From assembly GCA_025345505.1 (NCBI GenBank), contig JANVCC010010406.1:13117242-13181241 (forward strand): 64,000 nucleotides of DNA, in the 5' to 3' direction. Origin of the DNA: Todiramphus chloris collaris (taxonomy: Eukaryota > Chordata > Aves > Coraciiformes > Alcedinidae). How positions within the stretch are numbered: position 1 is the stretch's first letter; the number at the start of each line of letters is the position of its first letter. The translations under genes were made by a program, and so were the position numbers. Below are positions 1 to 11,984 of this stretch, piece by piece. Under the pieces are notes generated by a model, which saw only the letters and a program-made list of their open reading frames with translations, ran no database searches and had not been told where the DNA came from.

Positions 1-1
1 T

Positions 2-433
<432 letters not shown>

Positions 434-469
434 ATATCTGTTGTAAGCACAGATGATGATATGGCGTGA
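434..469 (+). CDS. VLDLR: VLDLR terminal coding exon
   Basis: Twelve codons, I-S-V-V-S-T-D-D-D-M-A-stop, follow the acceptor CAG at 431-433. The human receptor ends ...TYPAISVVSTDDDLA, so only the penultimate residue differs (Met for Leu). Joined in phase 0 to the exon ending at 85, this completes the receptor's C terminus. The stop codon TGA is at 467-469. The exon is too short to be found by ORF length and is called from homology and the splice sites. Confidence 0.96.
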   Translation: MSVVSTDDDMA

Positions 470-599
470 GCACTGGACCACCAATCACTTCAAGTTTACT
501 TGTTTTACACTCTTTGGGGATAGTAACCAGGTTTGTGGCTGAAAGACTTCCTCCATTCTTGGAAGAAAGAAGATACTTTCTGTATGTATGGAACACTTA

Positions 600-810
600 T
601 GTAAATAGCTATTTTATACAGCTAAACAACAAAATCTGTAAATACCTGTCCACAACAATTCAGCTTTTAGTGGTTACCATTTTATCAGTAACCCTTGGAT
701 TGGTCAGTCAGTAACACCGCTGACCAAATATAAAGCACTTTCCATAGAAAGCCATATTCCAGCCACAACTTGTAACACCTGTACATATGTGTATAGGCCA
801 CTTGTAAATA
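600..810 (+). promoter_or_regulatory. Cluster of four Pumilio response elements in VLDLR 3'UTR
   Basis: TGTAAATA occurs at 600-607, 637-644 and 803-810, and TGTACATA at 780-787. All match UGUANAUA, the RNA site bound by PUM1/PUM2 on the sense strand. Such sites usually recruit deadenylation and lower mRNA stability or translation. The motif matches are seen; binding is inferred. Confidence 0.5.
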
Positions 811-1054
811 TTATTCTTGAAAAATCACTATCAAGCACTTTGAAATACTTCAAATGTAAATTATTGTACACTGTCTTTTTCAATGATTGGGGCAATGGCA
901 ATAGGAAAAAACGGGTTACTACAATTGCCAAAAATTTGTAAACAGAAGTAATTTTGTATGTATGATTGAAGCTATCTTGTCTGTTACCTCTAAGGTACAC
1001 AGATATGAATGCTCTTTAAGAAACCACTGTAAGTCTTAAATGCAGAGAAGGATA

Positions 1055-1060
1055 AATAAA
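1055..1060 (+). terminator. Candidate VLDLR poly(A) signal, proximal
   Basis: AATAAA lies within an AAATAAATAA context, about 590 bases after the stop codon. Use is not demonstrated. Confidence 0.4.
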
Positions 1061-1909
1061 TAAGTAAAAAAGATCAGTTACAGTATTTGTCTCCATTATT
1101 ATTTTAGCACTGAAGTAAAATAGAGTGTCTCCTAAGTTGGAAGCATTAGTGGGCTGCACTACTGCTGCCAGACAGAACATGAAGTATTTAGGTTACTTCA
1201 GCAGTACACCAGACTGCTAAGACAGTACTGACCTGCAAGGTGACTGAGGTTTGCGCTTGAAACTAATACTCTGTAGGGTACTGGACTGAAAGGGTCTCCT
1301 TTCATAGGAGTCCAGCTGGACTCTTGAGTTAGTGGCTAAAAATACTCAACTACTATTGGAAGCTCTTAATTGGTAGCGTTGACAGAGATGCTACATGAGA
1401 CAGGTCAAAGCATTGTCTGGCAGGTAAGTGTAAGGTCCTTGCAAAGACTGTTACACACAAGCTCACAGTGCTGTCAAGTTGTTAGCAGTTACTCCTTGCG
1501 GCAATGCCAATGCAAGTTGGTTCTTGGTAGCTACTACACTGTCCAAAGGAATAGCAGAGCTATGACTTGGCAACTAATCATGGCAGCCTGGTCCTCGAGT
1601 CTTGGTGCTGAAAAGCCCCTGCTGCTACTTGTGTAATTACAGGAGTTGCCTGCAATGTGTCAGTGAGCTAGCGGCCCTTTCCCTGTGGGACCACAGTTCA
1701 TTGTAATAGTTCTAAGATACTGATGACTTGAGGTGCTGGAGCCTTTGTCTTGCCTGACCACGGGAGTGAAAAATAAAATTTACAGCTCTTCTGTGTCTGA
1801 GAAGGTGATATTAATATCAATAACTGCTTAGTACCATACTATTTGAGTGCTAATTTTAATAGCACCAGGTATGTTTCCTGTCCACTGTACATGTATAGTT
1901 CATTCATGC

Positions 1910-1915
1910 AATAAA
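1910..1915 (+). terminator. Candidate VLDLR poly(A) signal, distal
   Basis: AATAAA about 1.44 kb after the stop codon, followed within 30 bases by T/G-rich sequence resembling a downstream element. This is the best-looking signal in the first 2 kb. Confidence 0.45.
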
Positions 1916-1930
1916 GGATTAAGACTGAAT

Positions 1931-4900
1931 TAACTTGCAGGTTCTGTGATCTTCAGGCATTTTCCTGTGATCAGGTTTGGAGTAAAGAAGGAGCAAGCTT
2001 TTGATCTTTATAGCACAACTACTTAGTCCTCAGCTGAGTAGAACATAGCTTCCCTCACCATTAGTTGTTTCCTTAGTGACAAATTGTTTTTCTGGTTAAA
2101 GTTGTAGTTTGTCCCCTAATTCTGCAGAATCTTGGCCTTGAATTGCCACCCTCTAACTACTGTAGCAAGAGGTGCTACTTAACTGTTGCTAATCCTTCCC
2201 CTGTTAAGGCAAAGAAGGAATTAGTGTTGTTTAGATGCAGGTTCAAGGTCAAGACTTAGTTTGGAAGAAGCAAAAATCTTGCTGTGCTTTAGTGATGACT
2301 TGTTAAATCATTCTCAATTAATCATGGTTTTAAAATAGTAACAATAAAAATTGAGTCAAACTTGGATAAGTTCCTGGCCTTGGTTTTAATTCTTGTTTTC
2401 CATTGCAATTACAGCTGGGGTCTGCTCTCTTAATGGTCTGCTGTGTATTGTGGACTCCTTTCTTGACAGAAGAAGACAGCTACCAACTTAGGCAGTTTTA
2501 AAATAAGTTGCTTCTAGCAAGCTCACTACTCTTTAGGGAACTGAAGCTTCTAGCCAGCTGTCCCTGGCAACTCTTGCCTGTCTGTAGACATTTTCAGTAT
2601 CTGAAATGCATGTGGACTAAAGTGCCTTGCAAAGACTAGGATGTAACGAGATCTCTAAAATTTCTGGTCAAGAATACTGTATCTATTTTGCTGAGTATTT
2701 TCTGGGATAAAGTGCCTTTTGTATCAGCTTACTATGTAAGGATTATTAGTTACTGGATAGAATTCAACTTTTGCGGTTAGATGTCTAACTTTGGATACTA
2801 CAAAGTATTTCTGTTGAAATGTGACAAATCCTAAAACATAATTCTCAGGCATCTTGTTGATACAGGCAAAATTCTCTGCCTTTTTTGTCTTTGTACAGAA
2901 GATGAACAGTTCTACTTTTTTTTTTTCCCCCTCTAAAGTTCATTGTGTCACCACTATCATAAATGGCATACAGAGTAGACCAATGAAGACAGTTCTTCCT
3001 CAGGTTAGCATTCAGATGGATCCTTTTTTGGGAACGTGAGTTCTCACAGAAACCATGGGCTCTGGGAACTTTTCTGACTTTAGTCCAATGTGCTAATAAA
3101 GCTGTCAGAATAGTACCATGACACAAAAAAGTAGCTTCTGCAGTCTGTAGGAGACAGCACTTTTCCAGACAACATCTATACCTTCAAACAGCAGGAGGGA
3201 GGAGAAGTGAGGAGTGTCAGGCAGTAGCAGGAGATGATATAAGATGTCCTGTACTTAGTTGCAGATGTTGTTTGGCTCTTAATCTCACTAGGTTTATTCT
3301 GCCTTGCCCCTTTTCATTTTTGTATTATGAAATCGTTGTTTACTTCCACAGCAGGCTTGGAGAGGAGTCAGGAATTCCTTCTGTAAAAACAGATCCAACT
3401 TGCACAGACAAATGCCTTACTATCTTTGAACAATTTTTGCCCCCTGCCATCTGCAAGTGTTTGACTCTGTTTTATTGCTCTGTCATGTGACTCTTTGGCA
3501 TCTAATGAAGGTGGTATAGCTGTACTAAGCACTCTTGCAGTAGCAGCCTGTGGCTCTGCTGGTAGACAATAAATGAATTCTCGTCTCATCTCCTCTGCTG
3601 CAATCTCATGGGATTCCAGAGCAATGGGACATTAAAATCCTGTTTGCTCAGGTTTCCTTATTAAGGTGGCTTTGTATTCCTCTTGAAGAATTTGCTGGTC
3701 ATAAATACGTAAATATGGCTTTAGTTGGTTATTGAAGTAATGTTCAAGGTAATGGCATAATTTTTGTTTCCCAGCTGAATGCAAAGCCCTCTGGTTCTAA
3801 ATACTACATACTTCTGTTCAGTGTCTGCTAGCTAGTGTGCTGGTTTTGAAACTGTCTTTTTCCCTCCCTTGCAAATATTAAAATTTCTCTTAATGCTGTC
3901 CCTCTGCTCCCAGATCCTTTTCTGCCTTCTATTTGATCTGCCTTTGAGCAATAATGTAAAATATCTACAATGCCAGCAAAACTAGAGGAAAATTAACATA
4001 AATGGAAAGTTTCTCATGTGACTTGCTTCTTCCCATTCCACACCTCATTCCTCTACACATAGCTGCAGTGTGCCTTTCCCAACCTGACTTACATCTGTGC
4101 TTTTTTTCCCATCAGATCTTTGCTGAAACAGCGAAGATCCATTTATCTATTTTATTGAATTGTGCTAGATTAGGAGGGAAAAAGGACAGAGACAAGGACT
4201 CGGGCTGGAAAAATGGGATGGGAGACCTCACGTAAAGGAAGAAAGCTTACAGCTGCACAAGCTCTTTTGACTCCATAGTCTTGGATGCAATAAAAGCCTC
4301 CCACTACTTTCTGTAGATAATGTGATAGCATTTCTGTGAAGAGACATGCTCATATTCCTCCTTTGAGCAGTGGTATTGTCACTTATTGGAAGAAGATTCT
4401 TGAAGGTCTACTCTCTTCAAGTACAGAAGCCAACTTAATACTTGCTTGCTGGTTTTCACTTTTTTCCCTCCTGGAAAAGCTTCACCATTTGCACAGATCA
4501 TATAAAAAAATCTTAACAGTAGGGAAGAAAGGGAGAAGATGTGAAATTAGTTAGGCTGCTTGAACATCCAAAGTAAAGACTGTCTGTGGAAAGGATAATG
4601 GTCTTCATTCTCCCTTGCACCGTCCTGATTAGGACACTTACCTCTGTCAAGTGATGAAAATTGCTTCATGTCTTACATGGGGAAAAAAAACAGGGCACCA
4701 CAATGTGAACAAACTACCAAAGGCTAACCTAACTAAGCCACTCCTTGGTCTATAATGATTGGCTTGTACATAGGAAACAGCACTAAATCAAGACAAATAA
4801 CAAGTAAAAACACATTTAATAGATTTTTTTTTCCCCTGTTTAGATGTCCTCTGAATTAAAACTAAGTTTTCAGGACGTTTTTCCCTACCTTCCCTAAACA

Positions 4901-5589
4901 TGCTTTCTTGGGAGACAGGTTTCAAAATATGTGTAAATAGAAATGTTTCACTGTACTGTCAGTGAACAGAATTAAAGCTCAAATAGTTGGATACCAACTT
5001 GAAATTATTAACATTCAGAATAGTTGTTTCCCTCCTGGGGACAGTATTTACTGTTTAAAGGTCTTTTTGAAGGGCTGATCACTGAATGCAGCAAATGCCA
5101 TAACAGTCTAGAAGCAGTACTGCCTGCGATAAGGTCTCTTTTGTGGATGTGTGAAAGTGAAAAGTGGTGGTTTTGTTTGAACAGTTTATTGTCTGTGCCT
5201 TTGTTTTGACCCTTAAATATATAATAACTTATCTGTCCATTTAAACAAAGACTTAGATTTGTTAATTTCAAGGCAGTTACCCTGTGATTTGTTAGTTGCA
5301 TAATATATTGTGGTTGCAGTTTTTAGCTCAGGAGCTCAGCAATAAACTACATGCTTTAAGAGGCTGTTCTTTCTTCTCAGGCCTGGGTTGAAAAGGTGCT
5401 TAGAAGGCTGTGTCTCATGGGGGTCTTAAAAAGATAAGTAACTTATTTGGTGAGGAGCAGTTAGGGAAAAGTTAAGATATTCTTAATTGGGGGTTTAGCT
5501 ACTCATTGACCCCATGTCAAGGTAAAATCTGATGGGTATATTCAATGATAGGAAGCAACTAGAGAGGTTGGTCTTTCTCCAGGCTGAGG
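1931..5589. other. Gene-free interval downstream of VLDLR
   Basis: No exon, RNA gene or clear repeat was recognised. AATAAA hexamers at 2343-2348 and 4289-4294 could serve longer VLDLR transcripts. Short ORFs on both strands show no recognisable protein. Confidence 0.5.
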
Positions 5590-5730
5590 GGTTTTACATC
5601 CTGACTGGGTGGAGCCCTGAGCAGTCCAGTCTGAGTTTATGGATGAGCCTGCTCAGGGAAGAGACTGTGACTGGAGATTTCCTATGGTTCCTCACCCACC
5701 TGAAGAGGATCCTCTGATTCTGTGACTGTT
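5590..5730 (+). mobile_element. Old CR1 LINE 3' end (relic)
   Basis: The stretch resembles the sense 3' end of an old CR1 subfamily: a GGAGCCCTGAGCAGTCCAGTCTGA-like start (first part only cited), a TGAGC..CTGCTCAGGG core and a terminal GATTCTGTGA. Strongly diverged and short, so assignment rests on pattern recall of CR1 tails. Confidence 0.45.
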
Positions 5731-8700
5731 TGAATGTTGAGGGAACAAAGGAAGTGGTTGACCTTGCAAAATGTTACTCTTTTAACAATAAATACTTTTT
5801 TTTTTCTCAAGATGGAGGTGAATATTATCCCTGTAGATGATGGTTCCTGTTGTGGATAAAATGGAGGGTAAAAAGTAGCAAACATTCATATTACCTTTGC
5901 AGAGAAGGGTCTAGACCCAGCCATTTGATCACTCTAATCATTGGCAGCAAGTTTAAGTTCATGCCTATCACATGATGCAGTTTTCTACTTCTTGGTTATC
6001 TGTATTGGTTGGCACTAGTCCATGTGTTGTCAGTGAGGTTTCCCTTGTGATCTTTCAGTCCTATTTTTGCATTTCTAACTGGCTAGGTAAAGAAAACTAC
6101 CCAGGTAGAAGCATGGATTCTCAACGCTTTAAATACCTGGTGCTTGAACAATTTTATTTGTCCTGCTAAGGTTGCCTGGTATAGTGCCTGAGAAGTATAG
6201 TCTCTGCAGAGAATTAAAAAAATCAGATGAAAAACAATGTGTTTCTCCATTTCCAGCTGAAATAAATAGCTCAGAAACATCAGTAGTCATTTCTGCTTCA
6301 GGCTTTTGCAGGCTGCAAGTTAAATGAAGTTCAGAACTTGTTTGCTCCCTGGTGAAAGCATTCCCTACTGTGAATTTCTAGCTTTCAGCTTGTGCCTCTA
6401 GTGGAAAAAGAAATTCATCCCATGACCCTTTTTCAAATAATGACAACAAAGCCTCAGTAAAAAATTTCAAACTACATGTGCAATTGTTGATGCAAAAGCA
6501 ACTTGATTGTTCTGGTTTTCCAAGAAGAAACGTTGGTAATTCTTTACTTGAACACCATCCATCCCCTTCCTCCCTGACATTTTGCAACTGAACAATAGGA
6601 CAAAGTAATTGGGGGTGGGGCATAGTACATAGAATTTGTCTGAGTTGTTGGTTTGATCCCTATGCGATATAACATTCCTGCTACCAGGTAAGACCTGGCA
6701 GTTTTGCAATTGTAATATACTTATTATTTTGCCTCAGAAACAGAGTTTAAACAATTGCTTGGACAAAAGTGAAAAGCTGACAGATAGCAAAATGACGCAT
6801 AGAGAAATAGGTAGCCCTTCCTAGGCCTTTTTCTTATTTAGCACTCTCTGTTGCTGTTGTAATTTATGTTAGTAAAACACAAAGAAAAGCTGTAAAGCTG
6901 CTTCTCTACAGAGAGCATAATTCAAATGGTGTCATGAGAACTGCATTTAAATATTTGAGGCAGTGCATCCACCTGAGAGGGAAGCCATTCAAAAAAGCCA
7001 TTTTTTAACATCTTAGTACCAGATACAAATGGCCACCAACTGCTGAAGACTAACATTTTGTTAGCTGTCTCCAGGAAAGCAGGATGTCATCATGTGTTAT
7101 GGTTCCTTAGGAATACAATTGCCTTAAGTCCAAACGTCCCCCACTTCCTTCTTCTTCCCCAGCTTTATATGCTGAGTGTGACATATGATATGGAATGTTT
7201 CTTTGGTCACTTGGGTTCAGCTGTCCCAGCTGTGCCATCTCCCAGCATCTCGTGCAACCCAAGCCTAATTGCCAGTGGGGTGGTGTGAGAAGTGGTCAAG
7301 GCCTTGATGCTGTGTAAGCGCTGCTCAGCAATAACGAAATCATCCCTGTATTATCAACACTGTTTTCATCACAAATCCAAAACATAGCCCTGTACCAGCT
7401 ACTATAACAAAATTAACTCTGTCCCAGCCAAAACCAGCATAGTAAATCAGACGTCACATGCAGCAGCAGGCATTCCCAGTTATATGACACCACCTGAAGG
7501 TCCATTGCTGGCCAGTGACACTCTCTAGCAGGAGACTGTTTAGTGCTCCATGTATAAACATAGTTTTCTCTGACACGACTTTCACTAAGAGACATGTGGC
7601 ACCTTCTCCTTTGCCTGCACTTCCCCTTTTAGGTTTTTTTTTGAAAATTCTTGATACTCTCACGTAAGGTCTGTAGGACCAAAGAGTACAAGGTAGGCAA
7701 CTAAAGAAGCATGAGCAACCCTGAGTTCCCCAGTGTCAAGGAGCCTGTTGTGGGCAGTAATAGCAGAGTGGTGAATGCACTGTGAGGCGGTGGTCTGAGC
7801 TCTCTCCAAGTTGTGCCTTTGACATCCCATACCCTTAGATAAAACTCTCTGTCTCTTGTGTTGACCCTATAGATCACAAGAATGAACCAGACCTAAGTCA
7901 GAAGCAACTGATTAAAGCGAAGTACACAAGCAAGACGTACAAACCCCCCACTAGTCATGCTGCAAAAGGCAGGGCAACCAAAAGAAGCACAAAAAGTCTG
8001 AGAGGCCTCCATGAGGCCTGCAGCAACATCCGTAGGTGCCCTTTGAACAATGAGTCCCTGCCAGAGAGTCTGGGGCTTATGGAGAGTCTCCATCCCTCTT
8101 CTAAAGGCAGCGTATGATGTCTTATCCATCTGTTGAAACAGCAGAACAAGGAGTAATAAGCAGGCAGAAAGACATTCTGTATTATTTAAGATTTTCAGCA
8201 ATTAATATTAAAAATGGAGCAGTACATTTACAGACTAGAGCATAAAATCAGTTTAAGTCAAAGGTGAAGCTGCTACATTAACTTACCTTGCAGGGGATCC
8301 TTCTCTATATAGGCTGCTACTTCGTGATTTGCATTAAATATGTAGAGGAGAGGAAAGGATTGCTGTTCTCATGTTTGACTAGCTAGACACAGCTCAGCTA
8401 CTAAAATGATGAGGATTAAGAAGGCCATAATCAGTCAGTAGCAAGGAATATAAATTACCAGTACTTTAATTAATTTTGGTGCTTTTTATTTGGTACAAAA
8501 GAAGGAAACCAAATCAATGTCTGTTTTCAGCTTGACAAATTTATAGCTTGACTTGCTTGGAACTTACTGTCTGCTTTTAGAAGAAGTACATAGACAAGAG
8601 TACCAATAAACAGTCCAATTTGCCCTGTGCAATGTTCTCGAGAGGGGAAACAAATGTGCAAAAGTCACAGAAATCCTCAGCCTGGCACAAAAGAAAATGC

Positions 8701-8970
8701 CTCACTCAGCAATTTATCTTCTTAAGCACACAAGCTGACACGGTTAGCTACAAAGAGGTATTGTCACAGGATCCTCAGGCACTCCAGACTTTCTGTGTTC
8801 CAGTCCATTGTTCAATTGTTTAAGCTTCGTGGACCTTAGAGGTATGACTAGACAATACAGTCCTGTGCTTTGTAAGGACTCACAGCTGCCTTCAGATTAG
8901 GTACATAGGAAAGGCTATTAAATAATTCTTGTGGAAAGTATATTTCTCTCTTTCTACTGTCTGTTTCCTT
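5731..8970. other. Gene-free interval
   Basis: Nothing beyond unremarkable intergenic sequence was recognised. A 102-codon minus ORF at 7893-8201 has no recognisable domain and is treated as chance. Confidence 0.5.
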
Positions 8971-8971
8971 T

Positions 8972-9070
8972 TTGATTTAGGGCAAATCTCTTTCCTATGC
9001 CTCAGTTTTTCCACTTGTAACAAGTCACAGGGCTATTGTCAACATTAATTAGAACATGTAAAGCTCTAGG
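8972..9070 (+). mobile_element. MIR-like SINE 3' half (ancient relic)
   Basis: The order of motifs matches the MIR core and 3' part: TTAGGGCAAATCTCTTTCC, then GCCTCAGTTTTTCCACTTGT, a CACAGGGCTATTGTC segment, and ACATGTAAAGCTCTAG. These correspond to the familiar GGGCAAGTCACTTAACCTC / GCCTCAGTTTCC / TAGGGTTGTTG / CATGTAAAGCGC landmarks. MIR-type SINEs predate the bird-mammal split, so this would be an old relic. Confidence 0.6.
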
Positions 9071-9078
9071 GGAGTATG

Positions 9079-9127
9079 AATACATGCACATATATGCACA
9101 CATACACACAAGGACACATATATAAAC
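9079..9127. repeat. Degenerate CA/TA-rich simple repeat
   Basis: Interrupted CACA and TATA dinucleotide runs such as ATGCACACATACACACA. Not a pure microsatellite. Confidence 0.6.
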
Positions 9128-9475
9128 AGATTTCGCTTAAAAATGCCCAGTGCCATCATTTAACCAAATTTCAGCAAAGATTTGAGATGAGTTTTTCTAG
9201 CATTTTGCTGCTGTGGCCTTTCCGGTAGGCAGTGTAAGTGATTTTCACCATAAGGACATTTACATCACTGTTGTTTATAAGATTTTGCATTAATCATGTT
9301 GTGTTTAAGGAGAGAGAAAATAGAAATTACATATATGTGAAGTTTAATCCAACCACATAAATTATGTGTGTATATGTTCGTTCCGCAAGATGTACTACAC
9401 TAATCTGAAAACCAAGCAGCAATTTTGAAAGTAACAAGAAAAGTAAACAGAAAATAATGGTGTCATTAACTTCAA

Positions 9476-9690
9476 ATAGAGAACCATGGAAAAATCCTTG
9501 GATGTCATCTAGTACATCCTCCTGCTAAAAGCAGGGCTCATTTCAAAGCTGAAGTAGGTCGCTCAGAGCCTTGTCTGTGCAAGTTTTGAAGATTCAGGGG
9601 ATGGAGCTGCCATGACCTCAGGGCAGTCTGCTGCAGGCTCCATTACTCATACCCTCTAGAATTCTGAAGATATTTTTTTTTTTTGTAAGT
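9476..9690 (-). mobile_element. Old CR1 LINE 3' end, antisense
   Basis: On the + strand the segment reads GGATGTCATCTAGTACATCC, then CCTGCTAAAAGCAGGGCTCA, GCTCAGAGCCTTGTC, and GGGGATGGAGCTGCCATGACC. This is the reverse-complement order of an old CR1 3' end. It is more diverged than the copies at 27-37 kb, so probably older. Boundaries are approximate. Confidence 0.6.
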
Positions 9691-11950
9691 ATCTCACAGT
9701 TTGCAACATAGGTCAGACCTTATTACTCAACTGCTGATCAAAATATCATTAAGATTTTAGTTCATTTTTACAGCGAGTCAGTAAGGCTTTCTGGTATAGG
9801 GCCACAAAACAAGGCATTGTTCTTTGAAAACAGTAATGGACTCAAATGCAGATATCAGTCACCAAAGTGAGTGAGAAAGTCTCATTCTTTGCTGCAAGTA
9901 ACATAATGATTTCAGTGAAAGTAAATGCACTTCAGGATCTGGCTTAGTGAGGCTTTTGAGTGTACATTTAAGATTTAATTTTTCTGTTAACTCACAGCCT
10001 CAGTCAGTAGGTCCAAGACTGATCTGTTCTTCTGTTCAGATTACAGGCGATGTTCAACAATAATCTGGATTTGCTTGATGTTGTTTGGAACTCTCATATA
10101 CATGCCTACTACATTTGTCATGCATTAACATACTCATCATAAGTACATTTTCAAAGGCATCAAACTAATAGTATAAACAAAGGCCTTAAGGAGGTATCAT
10201 TGCTAATCTTCAAATGTTGCCATTCATTTTTGTAAGACTATGCCATGAAGAATATTTTTCAAAATCAAGATTCCTTTTAAATTTAAAGAAAATCATGATA
10301 CATTTCTGTGATTGTAACCTTTACATTATTATAATGCTAAATCATCTTTGTCTCAAAGCATCTTTTTATCAAAAGAGTATTCTGAAGGAGAAAAAAAGGA
10401 AGTGTCTTGGGCTGATTAGTTTAAAGAAAGTAAAAATCAAATTAATGCAACCTGTGTCACTCTACTGTTTTGTCTTAAGGACAAAGACACTGGTGTAGAA
10501 GCTGGATGTACTGTACCAGACTTCCCATCTGTTGCCATATTAAAAGTGGACAATTGAGTAAAATCTGCTGTTAGAAAGCTATCTTCACAGAAGAAGGTCT
10601 GATGCCATTAAAAAAACCAACCCAAGACAAAACCGAACAAACCATCAATGTGTTAGCTCTTTTATAAAACTGCACTATTGAGCATGTGAATGGCTCCCCA
10701 ACTTGGAAGAGAATTATTTTCATTCTGCCTGTCTTAAGTCAAATCCTGCATTGCCTACTCCCTGATAGGCACATTTCCACCACAACACAGCATTTTTTAA
10801 ACAGTGACAATTGAGTTTTTTGCTTTTGTGTTAATATTGCCCTCAAGATGCTTCAATTTTTACTTTCTCCAGTGCTTCTTTTCCTTCTCAACAGGCTTCT
10901 CAAGTCATTAGCAAACATGAGCAGTCTGGGATAATCAGTAATTCAGGAAGCAAGAGACAACCTTCTGCTGGAGGCTAGGTCACCCCTGTATTGTTGAGGA
11001 TAACAGAGCAGTCAAAGGATTTTTTTTTCCTCTTTGGAAAACAGTGCTGAGTATTCAGGGTGTTGTGGTGAAGAAATAAAACTCACCAGAAAGCTGGGAG
11101 TCCATTTCTCACCTAACCTCTACCCCTTTGACTTGCTGGACCACAGATCTGCCTGCAGGAGAACTGAACAAATTTGGAGAGCGATGCAGCAGGAGACAGC
11201 ACTTAACCAGAGTGCTGCTGCAGCCTGGCAAGCCCTGTGATGAGTGATTCTTCTGTAGGATCGATTCAGTTTGTGCGGGGGGTTAGGCCAGCCCTGAGGA
11301 AGTGGAACAGCACAAAGGTTGCAGAATGCTCAGTTTCTTCCCTCAGAGCTGGGATATGTGCAAAGGCCAGGGGAGCCCTGAGGGTACGTGCAGTCTCCCT
11401 CCTACCTGCAGCAGCTGTGTACTCCAGTACTCAAATAAACCTTAATCACACCATGGTGGCTCTTTTGTTCAACTGTTTTTAAACTTGAAAACCCCTATAT
11501 GTAGTCAAGTTACTACAAGACTTGGGGCTTGAATCTGCACTGTTGTTTGCTTTGTGCAGTAATTTAACGGGCATGCCAAATAGTAGTCAAACAGCACAAA
11601 ACCCTGACCAACTTCTATCTTTTATGTACAGACAAGTGATTGTACAAGGGGCAAAACAGAATTGCTTACTTGATGTAAATCAAGCTGCAGATTTTGACAT
11701 ATTGTTGACATTTCCATTCTGGCTACAATTAATTTAAATTCACTTAATGCAACTAAAAAATGAAAGGCACATACTAAGATGTATGCATGATTGTACCCAG
11801 GCATAACAATCAAAGATATGTAGTATTGTGTGTAATTTAGGTGGAAGAAAATACTTTTTTTCCTGAATGTTCATGACAGTTTGCGCTGATTTCAACATAA
11901 TCAAAGCAAATTTCTTTGTTCTGGATAAAGTGGAAAATGCAATGTCACAG

Positions 11951-11953
<3 letters not shown>

Positions 11954-11982
<29 letters not shown>
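11954..11982 (+). repeat. Poly(A) tract, 29 bases
   Basis: Uninterrupted run of A. I looked upstream for a retrocopy or SINE body to explain it and recognised none. Confidence 0.9.

Positions 11983-11984
<2 letters not shown>

Larger units (their letters stand above)
470..1930 (+). other. VLDLR: VLDLR 3' untranslated region (end uncertain)
   Basis: AT-rich sequence follows the VLDLR stop. Candidate poly(A) signals are AATAAA at 1055-1060 and 1910-1915; the latter is followed by GT-rich sequence. Further AATAAA hexamers at 2343 and 4289 mean a longer isoform cannot be excluded. Four UGUANAUA motifs cluster at 600-810. No coding potential is evident; short ORFs here are ordinary for AT-rich DNA. 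The end given is a choice, not an observation. Confidence 0.6.

Noticed and set aside
7893-8201. 102-codon minus ORF with a Leu-rich start resembling a signal peptide
   Set aside because: Overlapped by a second minus frame, no homology recognised, no neighbouring exon.
11954-11982. Poly(A) tail of a processed pseudogene
   Set aside because: No gene-like body recognised upstream and no target-site duplication noticed; the same holds for the poly(A) at 47323.
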